DNA of 64,000 bases, from NCBI RefSeq assembly GCF_020215665.1, contig NZ_CP084061.1:4076501-4140500 (forward strand), in the 5' to 3' direction. Every line of letters starts with the position of its first letter. The first letter of the stretch is position 1. Source of the DNA: Blautia parvula. GTDB taxonomy: Bacteria > Bacillota > Clostridia > Lachnospirales > Lachnospiraceae. A program made the translations under genes and the position numbers. The notes under the pieces were generated by a model that was given only the letters and a program-made list of their open reading frames with translations, was not told where the DNA came from and made no database searches. This document shows positions 34,877 through 44,146 of the stretch, in pieces.

Positions 34877-37243
34877 CTATGATTCCCATCCCGTAAGATC
34901 CCGTAACGTACTGATGATCTTCTCCATATCGATTGGTTTGGCAATATGGGCGTTCATGCCGGAATCCAGGGACTTCTTCACATCCTCTGAAAAGGCGTTG
35001 GCTGTCATGGCAATGATCGGGAGCTGGTCTGTATCCTGTCTCCCCAGGGCACGGATGCGGCGGGCCGCCTCGCATCCGTTCATGACCGGCATGCGGATAT
35101 CCATAAGGACCGCGTGGTATCTCTCCGGATTCTCCCGCACCATATCCACTGCCTCTCTTCCGTTCACGGCCTGTTCCACCTGCGCTCCGGCCATACTGAG
35201 CAGCTCCCGGGCGATTTCCCGGTTCAGCTCATTGTCCTCGACCAACAGGACCTTCATATCCCTGAGGGGCGTTTTATCCAGGATATCTGTGACCTTTCTG
35301 TCTGTATCCGGCTTCTGGGAAACTGCATTCCTGTCCTGTAACTCCAGATACAGCGTCACTGTAAAACGAGTCCCTTTTCCCGGACTGCTGTGAACCTGCA
35401 CATCACCCTGCATCATGCTGACAAGCCCTTTTACAATGGACATGCCAAGGCCGGTCCCCTGGATGTTCTTCACGCGCTCATCGTTGGCGCGCTCAAAGGG
35501 ATCATAGACATGCTCCAGAAATCCCTCATCCATTCCGATGCCGTTATCCTCCACAATGAACTCAAATTTACCATAACCGCATATGTCAGACGCCTTCTCT
35601 CTGACGGCAATACCGATACATCCGCCGTCCGGGGTATATTTCACCGCATTTGTTATGAGATTCAGCAGGATCTGCCGGATACGGCCGGTGTCCCCCTGCA
35701 CATTCCCGTGTATGATCTCATCTGTACATACGGTAAGCCTATGGCTCTTTTCCTCTGTCTCATGCCCGATTATAGTGCCGATATCACGCATCAGTTCCTG
35801 CAGGCAAATAGATTCCCGGGCAAGGATTATTTTGCCCGTCTCAATCCTGGTCATATCCAAAACTTCATTGAGAAGCTTCAGAAGATGCTCACTGGAAACA
35901 CTGATCTTATCCAGGCAGTCCTGTATCTTCTCCGAATCCCCCGCATTTGCCTGGGCTATGGCGGTCATCCCCACAATGGCATTCATAGGGGTCCGGATGT
36001 CATGGGACATTCTGGCAAGGAAGCTGGTCTTGGCCTCATTGGCAGTCCTGGCTGATTCGTAGGCTGTTAAAAGGGCCTGGCGGTTCTTCTCATCCTCCGC
36101 ACGTCTGGCATCCACGTTCCGCATCAGCAGCAAAAAACCGCCGCCGGTATCCTGCTCTATGAGCGCTGAATAATACGAATAGTAGTGAAGCTGGTGTCTC
36201 TTATCCCACATGCGCAGTTCGCCTTCCAGCCACCTTCTGTCCCGGTAGCTCTCCTCCCGGTAGAGGCTTTCCAGGACTTCCCTGTCCTCCTCATAGACAC
36301 ACTTCCTAAGCTGCGCCGTATAGTCCGCAAAACTGCCGTTCCGCCTGAACTCCATACTCTTCTCCGCATAGTGGACACAGTGGTATTCCGTTCTTCCCAC
36401 ATCCACACTGACAGCCAGCGTGTACATTCTGGACACTGCCACCTGGGCGATCATCTGGTCATAATGCTGCTCCATCTCCGCATTCTGGTCGTCAAAAGCC
36501 ATGATGACAATAGGACTTTCCACACCGGATACGGCAAAGGGCAGAAGGAGTATCTGCCTCCAGTCACCGGATGCCACACGGTAGGTATATTCCACACGGC
36601 TCCCCTGGCCGTTCAGCCGCTCCGGCAGCCTGTTTCCTGATGCCAGCTCCAGAAAATATTTTCTGTACTCCGGAAGCACACTCCCTGAGGCATAGACGCA
36701 CAGGAACTCCCGAAGGCTGGAACAGCCGCTCACGTATCTGCCGATTTCCTGGTAATCCTTTATGGTCTTGATCTCCTCTGTCTCTATATTGCACAGATAA
36801 ATCCCTTTGTACCGTTCACTTAACGTCCTGATGACCGCATCGGATTCCTGCTCGGCCCTGATGGTGTCTGTGATATTCTGGTGATAACCCCGCAGCCGGA
36901 TTCCCTCTTTATAGCTGTCATCCTGTACACCGCCGCAGCGGACATAGATCCTTCCCCATTTCGGATGTCTCCAGGGGTATTGTACCTCCGCACGCCTGTG
37001 GCTTATCATCTGCTCCACCACTTCCTGGACCTGCGGATAATATTCCGGCACGATCCTGTCATACCAGGCCCTGTAGCAGACCTCCGGTTCCGGCTCCTCA
37101 TCCAGACCCAGCAGCCCCAGCATGGCTCTGTCTGCGTACATCCTGGGTTCTTTCCCTTCTTCTATCTCTATGATCCAGAGTCCTGTCTGCGCCTGCTGAA
37201 GGACCTCCTGAATCATTGTTATATCCCCGAAATGTTCCAGCAT
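34877..37243 (-). CDS. soluble hybrid sensor histidine kinase with receiver domain
   Basis: A 788-residue protein without membrane helices. Two or more PAS-like regions (about 10-130, 150-260 and 270-380) precede a HisKA dimerisation domain (FLARMSHDIRTPMNAIVGM, His near residue 415), a HATPase domain (NLITNAVKYTPDG, EDNGIGM, GTGLGMSIVKG) and a C-terminal receiver with the acceptor Asp in VLMDIRMPVMNG. No output domain is seen, so it would act through phosphorelay to an HPt or a response regulator not encoded here. The stop is 120 bp beyond the rpiR start, no operon partner. Ligand unknown. Confidence 0.9.
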   Translation of the reverse strand: MLEHFGDITMIQEVLQQAQTGLWIIEIEEGKEPRMYADRAMLGLLGLDEEPEPEVCYRAWYDRIVPEYYPQVQEVVEQMISHRRAEVQYPWRHPKWGRIYVRCGGVQDDSYKEGIRLRGYHQNITDTIRAEQESDAVIRTLSERYKGIYLCNIETEEIKTIKDYQEIGRYVSGCSSLREFLCVYASGSVLPEYRKYFLELASGNRLPERLNGQGSRVEYTYRVASGDWRQILLLPFAVSGVESPIVIMAFDDQNAEMEQHYDQMIAQVAVSRMYTLAVSVDVGRTEYHCVHYAEKSMEFRRNGSFADYTAQLRKCVYEEDREVLESLYREESYRDRRWLEGELRMWDKRHQLHYYSYYSALIEQDTGGGFLLLMRNVDARRAEDEKNRQALLTAYESARTANEAKTSFLARMSHDIRTPMNAIVGMTAIAQANAGDSEKIQDCLDKISVSSEHLLKLLNEVLDMTRIETGKIILARESICLQELMRDIGTIIGHETEEKSHRLTVCTDEIIHGNVQGDTGRIRQILLNLITNAVKYTPDGGCIGIAVREKASDICGYGKFEFIVEDNGIGMDEGFLEHVYDPFERANDERVKNIQGTGLGMSIVKGLVSMMQGDVQVHSSPGKGTRFTVTLYLELQDRNAVSQKPDTDRKVTDILDKTPLRDMKVLLVEDNELNREIARELLSMAGAQVEQAVNGREAVDMVRENPERYHAVLMDIRMPVMNGCEAARRIRALGRQDTDQLPIIAMTANAFSEDVKKSLDSGMNAHIAKPIDMEKIISTLRDLTGWES

Positions 37244-37400
37244 AACTCTATCCCCTTTTCTGAATGCTGCCCGTTCACGCGCTAAAACCTATGTACAGTA
37301 TACTACAAAATATTTCCCAATACTATCCTGGAGCAGTGTTTTTTTCTCCTCCCTCTGCATAGAATACTGGTTGAATACGAATAATAAGGCTGGTCAATCC

Positions 37401-37955
37401 ATGTCGAAATTTTCCATACTGGTCAATCGGGAGCGCCCCCTGCCAAAAGGCTGCATTCCGCAAAATCTGACTGAACCCGCGATTCCCTTTCAAGCACCTC
37501 CCGGTGACGCCAAACGGCTCCTGGTCAGGGAGGCAGCCGCAGCCGCTGAAAAACTGTTTGCCCGTGCCCGGGAGGAGGGGCTCTGTCTGTGCGGTATCTC
37601 AGGCTACCGTCCCTACACCCGCCAAAGTGAACTGTACCGGGCAGCTCTTGCGAAAAACACCTCCATGACCGCCGTAGCGCCTCCGGGATGCAGTGAACAC
37701 CAGACAGGCCTTGCCCTGGATGTATCCTGTCCCTCTGAAGACTACGAGCTGGAGGAGACCTTCGCCCTGACGCCGGAGGGCAAATGGCTCAATACCTATG
37801 CCTCCCACTTCGGTTTTATCCTCCGCTACCCAAAAGGAAAGGAGTCGGTCACCGGATTTCCCTATGAGCCCTGGCATATCCGCTATGTAGGGGACCCCCT
37901 TGCCCTTTACCTGTCCCTCACCGGATTGACCCTGGAAGAATACTACTTGTTATAA
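37401..37955 (+). CDS. VanY/DacY-type D-Ala-D-Ala carboxypeptidase (LAS family), no signal peptide
   Basis: About 184 residues with the zinc-peptidase motifs SEHQTGLALDV (His and Asp ligands) and EPWHIRY (third His) of the M15B family that trims terminal D-Ala from peptidoglycan stems. No signal peptide or membrane anchor is visible, unusual for a wall enzyme: it may act on cytosolic recycled peptides or precursors. Start 37401 (ATG) is preferred; an upstream TTG at 37371 would add ten residues without giving a signal. Stop is 15 bp before the repeat element at 37970. Confidence 0.82.
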   Translation: MSKFSILVNRERPLPKGCIPQNLTEPAIPFQAPPGDAKRLLVREAAAAAEKLFARAREEGLCLCGISGYRPYTRQSELYRAALAKNTSMTAVAPPGCSEHQTGLALDVSCPSEDYELEETFALTPEGKWLNTYASHFGFILRYPKGKESVTGFPYEPWHIRYVGDPLALYLSLTGLTLEEYYLL

Positions 37956-37969
37956 TTAGACGAAAATAT

Positions 37970-38112
37970 GTTACTGTTCACTGCGTGCCCAGCAACACGC
38001 TTCGCGATGCACAGATATGGAGCATTTTGCTCCACATCGCGCTGGCTGCCTCGGGATTTTCATGCCTTCGGCCTGAAAACACCTCGCGGGACAGTGGTAT
38101 GTGAACAGTAAC
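37970..38112. repeat. MITE-like element, full-length copy (143 bp)
   Basis: Perfect 12-bp terminal inverted repeats GTTACTGTTCAC / GTGAACAGTAAC. Flanks are GAAAATAT (37962-37969) and GAAAATAC (38113-38120), an 8-bp direct repeat with one transition. It is in inverse orientation to the 143-bp copy at 57357, with about 14 differences by eye. Internal hairpins: GATATGGAGCA/TGCTCCACATC type and CGGGATTTTCATGC...AAAACACCTCG. It ends 40 bp before the pncB -35 box. Confidence 0.85.
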
Positions 38113-38152
38113 GAAAATACACCAAACAATCCGGCAAAATGCCAGTGTATCC

Positions 38153-38180
38153 TTGCATTTTGCACAAAAAGTGCTATAAT
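38153..38180 (+). promoter_or_regulatory. promoter of pncB
   Basis: TTGCAT (38153-38158) and TATAAT (38175-38180), 16-bp spacer; transcript leader about 80 nt. Confidence 0.75.
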
Positions 38181-38267
38181 ATCACCAAGGCTGACGCAAT
38201 CCCGGAGAACAGACTGATTTTCAAGGGAAGGCAGACAGATAAAGCTATTGCAAAGGAGCACTATAGT

Positions 38268-39731
38268 ATGAGAGCTTTGAATTTAACATTACTGACCGAT
38301 TTATATGAGCTGACCATGATGCAGGGTTATTTTAAGAACCCTACTGACCAGGTAGTCGTTTTCGATGCCTTTTACCGAAAAAATCCGTGTGACGGAGGAT
38401 ACGCCATTGCTGCCGGACTTGAACAGATTATCGAATATATTCGCGACCTCCACTTCACCCCGGATGACATCGACTACCTGAAATCTCTGAAGATCTTCGA
38501 CGCAGATTTTCTGGAATACCTGCGGGGCTTCCATTTTACAGGTGATATCTACGCCATTCCGGAGGGGACCGTAATCTTCCCAAGGGAACCTCTTGTGAAG
38601 GTCATTGCCCCTGTTATGGAGGCCCAGCTTATTGAGACAGCTCTGCTGAACATTCTGAACCACCAGAGCCTGATCGCCACAAAGGCCTCACGGGTGGTAT
38701 ATGCTGCCAAAGGGGACGGAATCATGGAATTCGGCCTGCGCCGCGCTCAGGGCCCGGACGCGGGGATCTACGGCGCCAGAGCCGCTATGATCGGCGGCTG
38801 TATCGGAACTTCCAATGTGCTGACCGGTCAGATGTTCGACGTGCCCGTAAAAGGAACCCATGCCCATAGCTGGATCATGAGTTTCCCTGACGAATACACC
38901 GCGTTTAAGGCGTACGCAAAACAGTACCCCAACGCCTGCATTCTGCTGGTGGATACCTATGACGTGCTGGATTCCGGCGTGCCCAATGCCATCCGTGTAT
39001 TTAAGGAAATGCAGGAGGAGGGCATAGAGCTGAAAGGCTACGGTATCCGCATTGACAGCGGTGACCTTGCCTACCTCTCCAAACAGGCCTACAAGATGCT
39101 GGCTGACGCCGGTTTTGAGGATGCCATTATCTCCGCCTCCAGCGATCTGGACGAGTACCTGATCGACAGCCTGAAGGCCCAGGGAGCCAAGATCAATTCC
39201 TGGGGCGTGGGCACCAATCTGATCACCTCCAACGGCCATCCGGCTTTCGGCGGTGTGTACAAGCTGGCTGCCATAAAGGAAAAGGATGACGAGGACTTTG
39301 TTCCCAAGATCAAGCTTTCCGAAAATGTAGAAAAGGTGACAAACCCGGGAAACAAGACCGTTTACCGGATATATGACAAGGCCACCGGTAAAATCCGGGC
39401 GGACCTGATCTGCCTGGCGGACGAGACCTTTGACACGGAAAAAGACATGATTATTTTTGACCCCATGGCTACCTGGAAGAAGACCAAGATTGCCGGCGGC
39501 ACCTATACACTGCGCGAACTTCTGGTTCCTGTATTCCTGAAGGGTGAATGTGTCTACACCTCCCCCTCCGTCATGGAGATCCGCGATATATGCGCCAAAG
39601 AAAAGGAAACTCTCTGGAGTGAGACCATGCGTCTCGTCAATCCCCAGGAAGTCTACGTGGACTTATCTGACAAGCTGTACGCGATCAAATCCAGACTTCT
39701 GGAGGAGATGGGCGAAGCTGCCATCGAATAA
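38268..39731 (+). CDS. pncB: nicotinate phosphoribosyltransferase
   Basis: A 487-residue enzyme that makes nicotinate mononucleotide from nicotinate and PRPP with ATP hydrolysis, in the NAD salvage pathway. The family's phosphorylatable His is in GTHAHSWIMSF, with YELTMMQGYF at the N terminus and the PRPP-site region GIRIDSGDL. ATG 38268 has AAAGGAG 9 bp upstream; the upstream reading frame is not used. It is transcribed from its own promoter. Convergent with spoVT through a shared terminator. Confidence 0.95.
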   Translation: MRALNLTLLTDLYELTMMQGYFKNPTDQVVVFDAFYRKNPCDGGYAIAAGLEQIIEYIRDLHFTPDDIDYLKSLKIFDADFLEYLRGFHFTGDIYAIPEGTVIFPREPLVKVIAPVMEAQLIETALLNILNHQSLIATKASRVVYAAKGDGIMEFGLRRAQGPDAGIYGARAAMIGGCIGTSNVLTGQMFDVPVKGTHAHSWIMSFPDEYTAFKAYAKQYPNACILLVDTYDVLDSGVPNAIRVFKEMQEEGIELKGYGIRIDSGDLAYLSKQAYKMLADAGFEDAIISASSDLDEYLIDSLKAQGAKINSWGVGTNLITSNGHPAFGGVYKLAAIKEKDDEDFVPKIKLSENVEKVTNPGNKTVYRIYDKATGKIRADLICLADETFDTEKDMIIFDPMATWKKTKIAGGTYTLRELLVPVFLKGECVYTSPSVMEIRDICAKEKETLWSETMRLVNPQEVYVDLSDKLYAIKSRLLEEMGEAAIE

Positions 39732-39749
39732 AGATTTGTACATGAAAAA

Positions 39750-39805
39750 TGCACCTGTCCCCGAATCCCTCTTACCGATTCCGGACAGGTGCACTGTTTT
39801 TTTCT
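39750..39805. terminator. bidirectional terminator between pncB and spoVT
   Basis: Stem TGCACCTGTCC/GGACAGGTGCA; T8 on the plus strand, T5 on the minus strand. Serves both converging genes. Confidence 0.85.
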
Positions 39806-39810
39806 TTTCC

Positions 39811-40353
39811 CTACTGTTCCATCTGACGTCCCAGAAATCCGGAAGCCGCCTGGGCAAGCTTCAGCTCTGTCTCCGTAAATGCCCTGCCGCCCTCTCTTCC
39901 AAGCAGGATCACAATGCCGATGCTGTCCCCGGCGCATGTGATGGTGCTGTATGCCTGCGAGCTGTAATCATACCGGTCATCCTCCACCACTTTCAGGAAC
40001 CCCTTGTCTGTGACAACATCATTTCCCCTGTCAGCGATCACATCCTCCAGCTCAGAATGTATCCTTTTTCCCAAATATTCCTTGGAACCGCTTCCTGCAG
40101 CGGCGATCACCTGGTCATGGTCACAGATGCATACCATACATCCGGCTACCTGGGCCAGGCTCTCTGCATACTCCTTTGCAAAATTCCCAAGCTCTCCAAT
40201 GGGTGAATATTTTTTCAGGATGATCTCCCCTTCCCGGTCCGTAAAAATCTCCAGGGGGTCACTCTCTCTTATACGCAGTGTTCTTCTGATTTCTTTCGGA
40301 ATTACCACACGCCCCAAATCGTCGATTCTTCTGACTATACCTGTAGCTTTCAT
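39811..40353 (-). CDS. spoVT: stage V sporulation protein T
   Basis: A 180-residue regulator with an N-terminal AbrB swapped-hairpin DNA-binding domain (GIVRRIDDLGRVVIPKEIRR, residues 5-24) and a C-terminal GAF-like domain (about 55-180). SpoVT modulates forespore sigma-G genes and spore coat/cortex maturation. It is strong evidence that the organism forms endospores. The gene is monocistronic, converging on pncB. RBS AATGGAGGAAA before the ATG. Confidence 0.95.
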   Translation of the reverse strand: MKATGIVRRIDDLGRVVIPKEIRRTLRIRESDPLEIFTDREGEIILKKYSPIGELGNFAKEYAESLAQVAGCMVCICDHDQVIAAAGSGSKEYLGKRIHSELEDVIADRGNDVVTDKGFLKVVEDDRYDYSSQAYSTITCAGDSIGIVILLGREGGRAFTETELKLAQAASGFLGRQMEQ

Positions 40354-40489
40354 AAAAAAATTTCCTCCATTTTACACTATGACATTTATCTTCTTTAACT
40401 TCACCTTCGCCTGAACGAATGGTAACTTTGGCAGTTAAATGTAGTATTTGTAAAATAGAGGAAACTATACATTTTTTGTTATTTTTAAT

Positions 40490-41431
40490 CTATGCTGTTT
40501 TCGCCTTCATCCCAAAGACTTCCTTTAAATCAGCCGCTGCCGTAAGTGAACCCAGCAGGATCACGATCCCGCAGATGACGCTCTTCACATCCGGCATCTG
40601 GCCCAGGAACACAAGTGCCAGCACGATGGACCAGGCAGAGTATGTAATATCCAGAGCCATGCCTCTGGCGGCTCCCAGTGTGTTGATGGCTTTATAGTAG
40701 CACAGGTAAGAAGCTGTGCCGAAAAATGCGGATATGAGAATGATCGCCGTAGTTTTTGTAAACGCAATATCCGCGGTGAATCCCCATCCCTTAATGACCG
40801 TGAGGATCACAGCCCCATAGAAAACAGCGCTGGTCATCTGACGGATCATCAGGGCATGTTCGTTGTTCACATTCGGGTCCTTCATGCCGTAAGCACAGAT
40901 CACCACCTCAACAGCCCAGCCCACCACACAGAGTAGCGCGCACGCAAATCCCAGTCCGAAATTGCTGATCTGATTGCCGCCCGGTGTATATCCAAGGGCC
41001 ACCATACCGCCGATACTCACAATAAATCCCGCGATCTGAACAGGCTTCATCCGCTCTTTCAGGAAAATATAGGACAATACCGCGCCCAATGCCGGAAACA
41101 TGGCGGAGATCATGGCTGTGTAGGTCGCACCCAGATACTTGATGGCAAATACATACCCGGTCATACCAATCGGCCCGCCGAACAGAGCACCCAGTATAAT
41201 GAATTTGCCGCTCCTGGTCTTCAGTGCCCGCACCACATTTTTCATCTGTTTTCTGACTCCCATATAGAAGAGCATCCATACTGCAGAGCAGAAATCATGC
41301 AGAAAGGTACTCACAAAAGGCGCCAGAAAAATTGCCTGTTCCGTGCTCACAAAGGGTGTCATAGCAAGGGCGATTCCCAAAATAATGGTATCTGCCGCCC
41401 AGAAGATACCTGCTGCCAAACCTGTAATCAT
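40490..41431 (-). CDS. DMT/EamA-family transporter, probable LicB-type choline permease
   Basis: A 313-residue protein with ten membrane helices and two EamA repeats. It belongs to the drug/metabolite transporter superfamily, which includes the choline permease LicB. Its position 56 bp downstream of two cytidylyltransferase genes, one fused to a choline kinase, makes choline uptake the best guess, but EamA transporters move many substrates and the sequence alone does not decide. Confidence 0.75.
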   Translation of the reverse strand: MITGLAAGIFWAADTIILGIALAMTPFVSTEQAIFLAPFVSTFLHDFCSAVWMLFYMGVRKQMKNVVRALKTRSGKFIILGALFGGPIGMTGYVFAIKYLGATYTAMISAMFPALGAVLSYIFLKERMKPVQIAGFIVSIGGMVALGYTPGGNQISNFGLGFACALLCVVGWAVEVVICAYGMKDPNVNNEHALMIRQMTSAVFYGAVILTVIKGWGFTADIAFTKTTAIILISAFFGTASYLCYYKAINTLGAARGMALDITYSAWSIVLALVFLGQMPDVKSVICGIVILLGSLTAAADLKEVFGMKAKTA

Positions 41432-41487
41432 CTTATACTCTCCATTCTTTCAAAACCACACACCGGACTGCCCTGCTGCTTTCAGGC

Positions 41488-42384
41488 CTATGACCTGCCG
41501 CTTCCCTGCATTGCATATCTGGCGATATTTCCTGCTTCGTAATCATACTGGTAGGCACCGCCCGGTGCCAGAAACTGTATGCCCGATACGGAACCGTCCG
41601 CGCGCTTTGCCGGATTGATACTGTGTATCTCACTTTCCCTGCATCCCAGCGTCTCTGCTATGTATTCCATGATGCGGGAACCGGAATGATCCCTGTAGAC
41701 ACTGTCAAATTCCCGCAGCTCCTCCAGGGAATCGAACTCGTAGATATTCCTCTCATCACATTTTTTCAGTTTCATGGGAAGCTTCTCTATGTTCTCCAGA
41801 TAGATATTCTCCCACAATTTTTCCGCAGTCTCCGGCTTCCCGTACGCCTCATCCAGAATCTCCAGAAACTGCCGGGTGTACTCCTCTGTCCAGAAGGCAG
41901 GACCGTTCATGTACCAGGAATCCCTGCCTCCGATCACCACTGAGGTGATGATTCCCTCCTCATTTTCCTGCATACACCACTCATTCGTCTCGCCCTCCGC
42001 ATAAAGAGCGGAGTAAAAGCTGCCGTCCGCTTTCTTCTCAAAAGGGTTCTCATTAAAGTAATTATCTGCGCAGCATATATAGGTATTGTGCAGATATTCC
42101 CTCACCGCGTAGATGGAGCTGTGGTTGTTCTTCCTGTCATACTCCGGGTTGTGGACCAGAGTGACACCCAGCTTTTCCTTCAGATACTCAAACATTTCTG
42201 CCTTGTAGCCCGTCACCACGATGACTTCATCAATACCCGCCTCGCGGAGCTGGCAGATCTGACGTTCGATCAACACTTCACCTCTGACGGGAATCAGAGC
42301 TTTGGGCATCTCATATGAGATCGGGGCAAATCTGCTGGACAGACCCGCTGCCAGAATCACTGCATTTTCTGCCTGATAAGACAT
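41488..42384 (-). CDS. LicC-like phosphocholine cytidylyltransferase with vestigial kinase tail
   Basis: A 298-residue nucleotidyltransferase (VILAAGLSSRFAP, residues 9-21; KALIPV; NNHSSIYA). It shares the LicC hallmarks TNEW near residue 135 and NIYEFDSLEELREFD near residue 210. LicC makes CDP-choline from phosphocholine and CTP. The last 65 residues do not belong to the transferase: they align with the linker and first strands of the kinase in the neighbouring fusion protein (SRIMEYIAETLGCRESEI versus SGILQEIAGALDCELKEI), so this is probably a truncated LicC-LicA fusion. It starts 1 bp after the fusion gene's stop, so the two are coupled. Confidence 0.82.
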   Translation of the reverse strand: MSYQAENAVILAAGLSSRFAPISYEMPKALIPVRGEVLIERQICQLREAGIDEVIVVTGYKAEMFEYLKEKLGVTLVHNPEYDRKNNHSSIYAVREYLHNTYICCADNYFNENPFEKKADGSFYSALYAEGETNEWCMQENEEGIITSVVIGGRDSWYMNGPAFWTEEYTRQFLEILDEAYGKPETAEKLWENIYLENIEKLPMKLKKCDERNIYEFDSLEELREFDSVYRDHSGSRIMEYIAETLGCRESEIHSINPAKRADGSVSGIQFLAPGGAYQYDYEAGNIARYAMQGSGRS

Positions 42385-42385
42385 A

Positions 42386-44146
42386 TCACTGTTCTCCTTC
42401 CAATCCCTGCTTTACATACCTGTAATATTCTTTTGCATATCCGTACTGTCTCAGAGAGTATTCCCCGAACTCCACGCCTTCATGCCTCTTGAACTCACAC
42501 CAGTTGCTCCACAGAAAACCGCAGACCGCAATGTAGGCGTATATCTTAAGCCTTACCTCTTCCCTGCACCCTTCCGTATAGTAGGCATCTATCAGCTCGT
42601 CCACCTTATCCTTCTCGTACAGGGCATAAATGGCGAACATGGCAATATCCACATCCTCATCCTGCATGCCGGCATACTCCCAGTCGATCAGGGATATTTT
42701 CTCATTCTCCCCCTCACCCTGCATCAGGAAATTATCCGGAACTGAGTCTATATGGCACAGAATCCAGTTCTTGGGCTGTTCGTCAATAAATTTCTTTAAT
42801 TCATATACCTTTTCCTTGGTCCTGTCGTAGTCGCGGTAACAGGATGGCTCTCCTTTCCACAGACTCTCGTAGAACTCGATCCTCTCAAAGATATCAAAGG
42901 TATGTCCCGCCTTAAGGCCGCTGCTGTGGAATTTCCTCAGCACCTTCATGCACTTCTTCACATCCTCAGGGTTTTCCGAGTCGCAGCACCTGGCGCCTTC
43001 CAGGTACTCCGTCAGCTTGCAGCCGCTGTCCGGGTCAAAGTAACGGATGGTATCGCTGAGCTTTAAATCCTTTATGACCTGATACACCTCATATTCCTGC
43101 CTGCGGTTGATGAGCTGTTCGGTTCCCTCCCCCGGGATTCTCATAATATAGCTCCTGCCCCTGCAGGAAAACCGGAATGAACGGTTTGTCATGCCCTTCT
43201 TCAAAACCTCTATCTGTTCAATCTCTTTCAATTCACAGTCCAGTGCCCCTGCGATCTCCTGCAGAATTCCGGAGTTGAGCTGCTTTGACTCCTCGTCCAG
43301 CTCTCTGAGCTGCTCATATGTATTAATCTCATACACTTCCCTGGCCGGAACCACTCTGGCGGAGACCGTCATCTTCTCCCTGTCCATAAGGGCCGCCTCC
43401 CAGAACGCATTGTTGAAGGATTTTCTCCCGGTCAACTCCCGGATCCTGGTTCTGAGCCGCTCCGCGTCCCGTTCCAGAATATAGGCAATCCCTATCATGC
43501 CGTTTCCGCTCTTCTCCGCATCCACTGCCACCAGCTCCAGCTTCCGGTTCACCCGCACATCGCTCTCGTCATCCACCAGATCGGTGACCATATACCAGGA
43601 ATACAGTTCTCTGTCGGAAAAAGGATTAAAGCTGCACCACACATCACAGGGAATGATATATGTATTGGAAATCCTGTCTGCTGCCAGCTTCAGAGAGTGG
43701 AGATTGTTCTTATCCCCGTATTCCCGGTTGACGATCAGATTGACGCCGTACTGGTCAATCAGGTATTCATACTGCTCCTTCATAAATCCCACAACGATAT
43801 CAATCTTATGTATGCCCGCCTCATGAAGCTGCCGGATCAGGCGCTCTATAAGCGGTTCTCCGCCTACCTCTATGAGTCCCTTGGGAATCTCACGGTTGAT
43901 GGGGACCATGCGCACCCCGTATCCAGCCGCCAGGATAATGGCGTTCTTTGGCTTCTTCTGCTGTATTTCCTCCACTGCCCTGTCTGTCAGAGTATACTCC
44001 TTATTCAGATACCCGTCCTTCACCAGAGCGGCCAGCGACTGATTGACTTTTCCCAGGGAATATCCTGTGCTCTCTGACAGGGTTCTCTGGTTGTGGTAGC
44101 CTTTATCTATAATTGCGTTCATTACGTCGTATTCTTGTATATTCAT
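42386..44146 (-). CDS. wHTH - phosphocholine cytidylyltransferase - choline kinase fusion (LicC-LicA type)
   Basis: A 586-residue three-part protein. Residues 1-55 form a winged helix (NIQEYDVMNAIIDKG, SLGKVNQSLAALVKDGYL). Residues 68-290 form a LicC-type nucleotidyltransferase (IILAAGYGVRMVP, PKGLIEVGG). Residues 315-580 form a choline/ethanolamine kinase of the APH fold (catalytic HIDSVPDN 465-472 and metal-binding IDWEYAG 487-493). It would phosphorylate choline and activate it to CDP-choline. The HTH suggests self-regulation. Start 44146 gives the first helix of the wHTH; RBS AAAAGGAG is 13 nt away. It is followed by a second LicC and an EamA transporter. Confidence 0.85.
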   Translation of the reverse strand: MNIQEYDVMNAIIDKGYHNQRTLSESTGYSLGKVNQSLAALVKDGYLNKEYTLTDRAVEEIQQKKPKNAIILAAGYGVRMVPINREIPKGLIEVGGEPLIERLIRQLHEAGIHKIDIVVGFMKEQYEYLIDQYGVNLIVNREYGDKNNLHSLKLAADRISNTYIIPCDVWCSFNPFSDRELYSWYMVTDLVDDESDVRVNRKLELVAVDAEKSGNGMIGIAYILERDAERLRTRIRELTGRKSFNNAFWEAALMDREKMTVSARVVPAREVYEINTYEQLRELDEESKQLNSGILQEIAGALDCELKEIEQIEVLKKGMTNRSFRFSCRGRSYIMRIPGEGTEQLINRRQEYEVYQVIKDLKLSDTIRYFDPDSGCKLTEYLEGARCCDSENPEDVKKCMKVLRKFHSSGLKAGHTFDIFERIEFYESLWKGEPSCYRDYDRTKEKVYELKKFIDEQPKNWILCHIDSVPDNFLMQGEGENEKISLIDWEYAGMQDEDVDIAMFAIYALYEKDKVDELIDAYYTEGCREEVRLKIYAYIAVCGFLWSNWCEFKRHEGVEFGEYSLRQYGYAKEYYRYVKQGLEGEQ

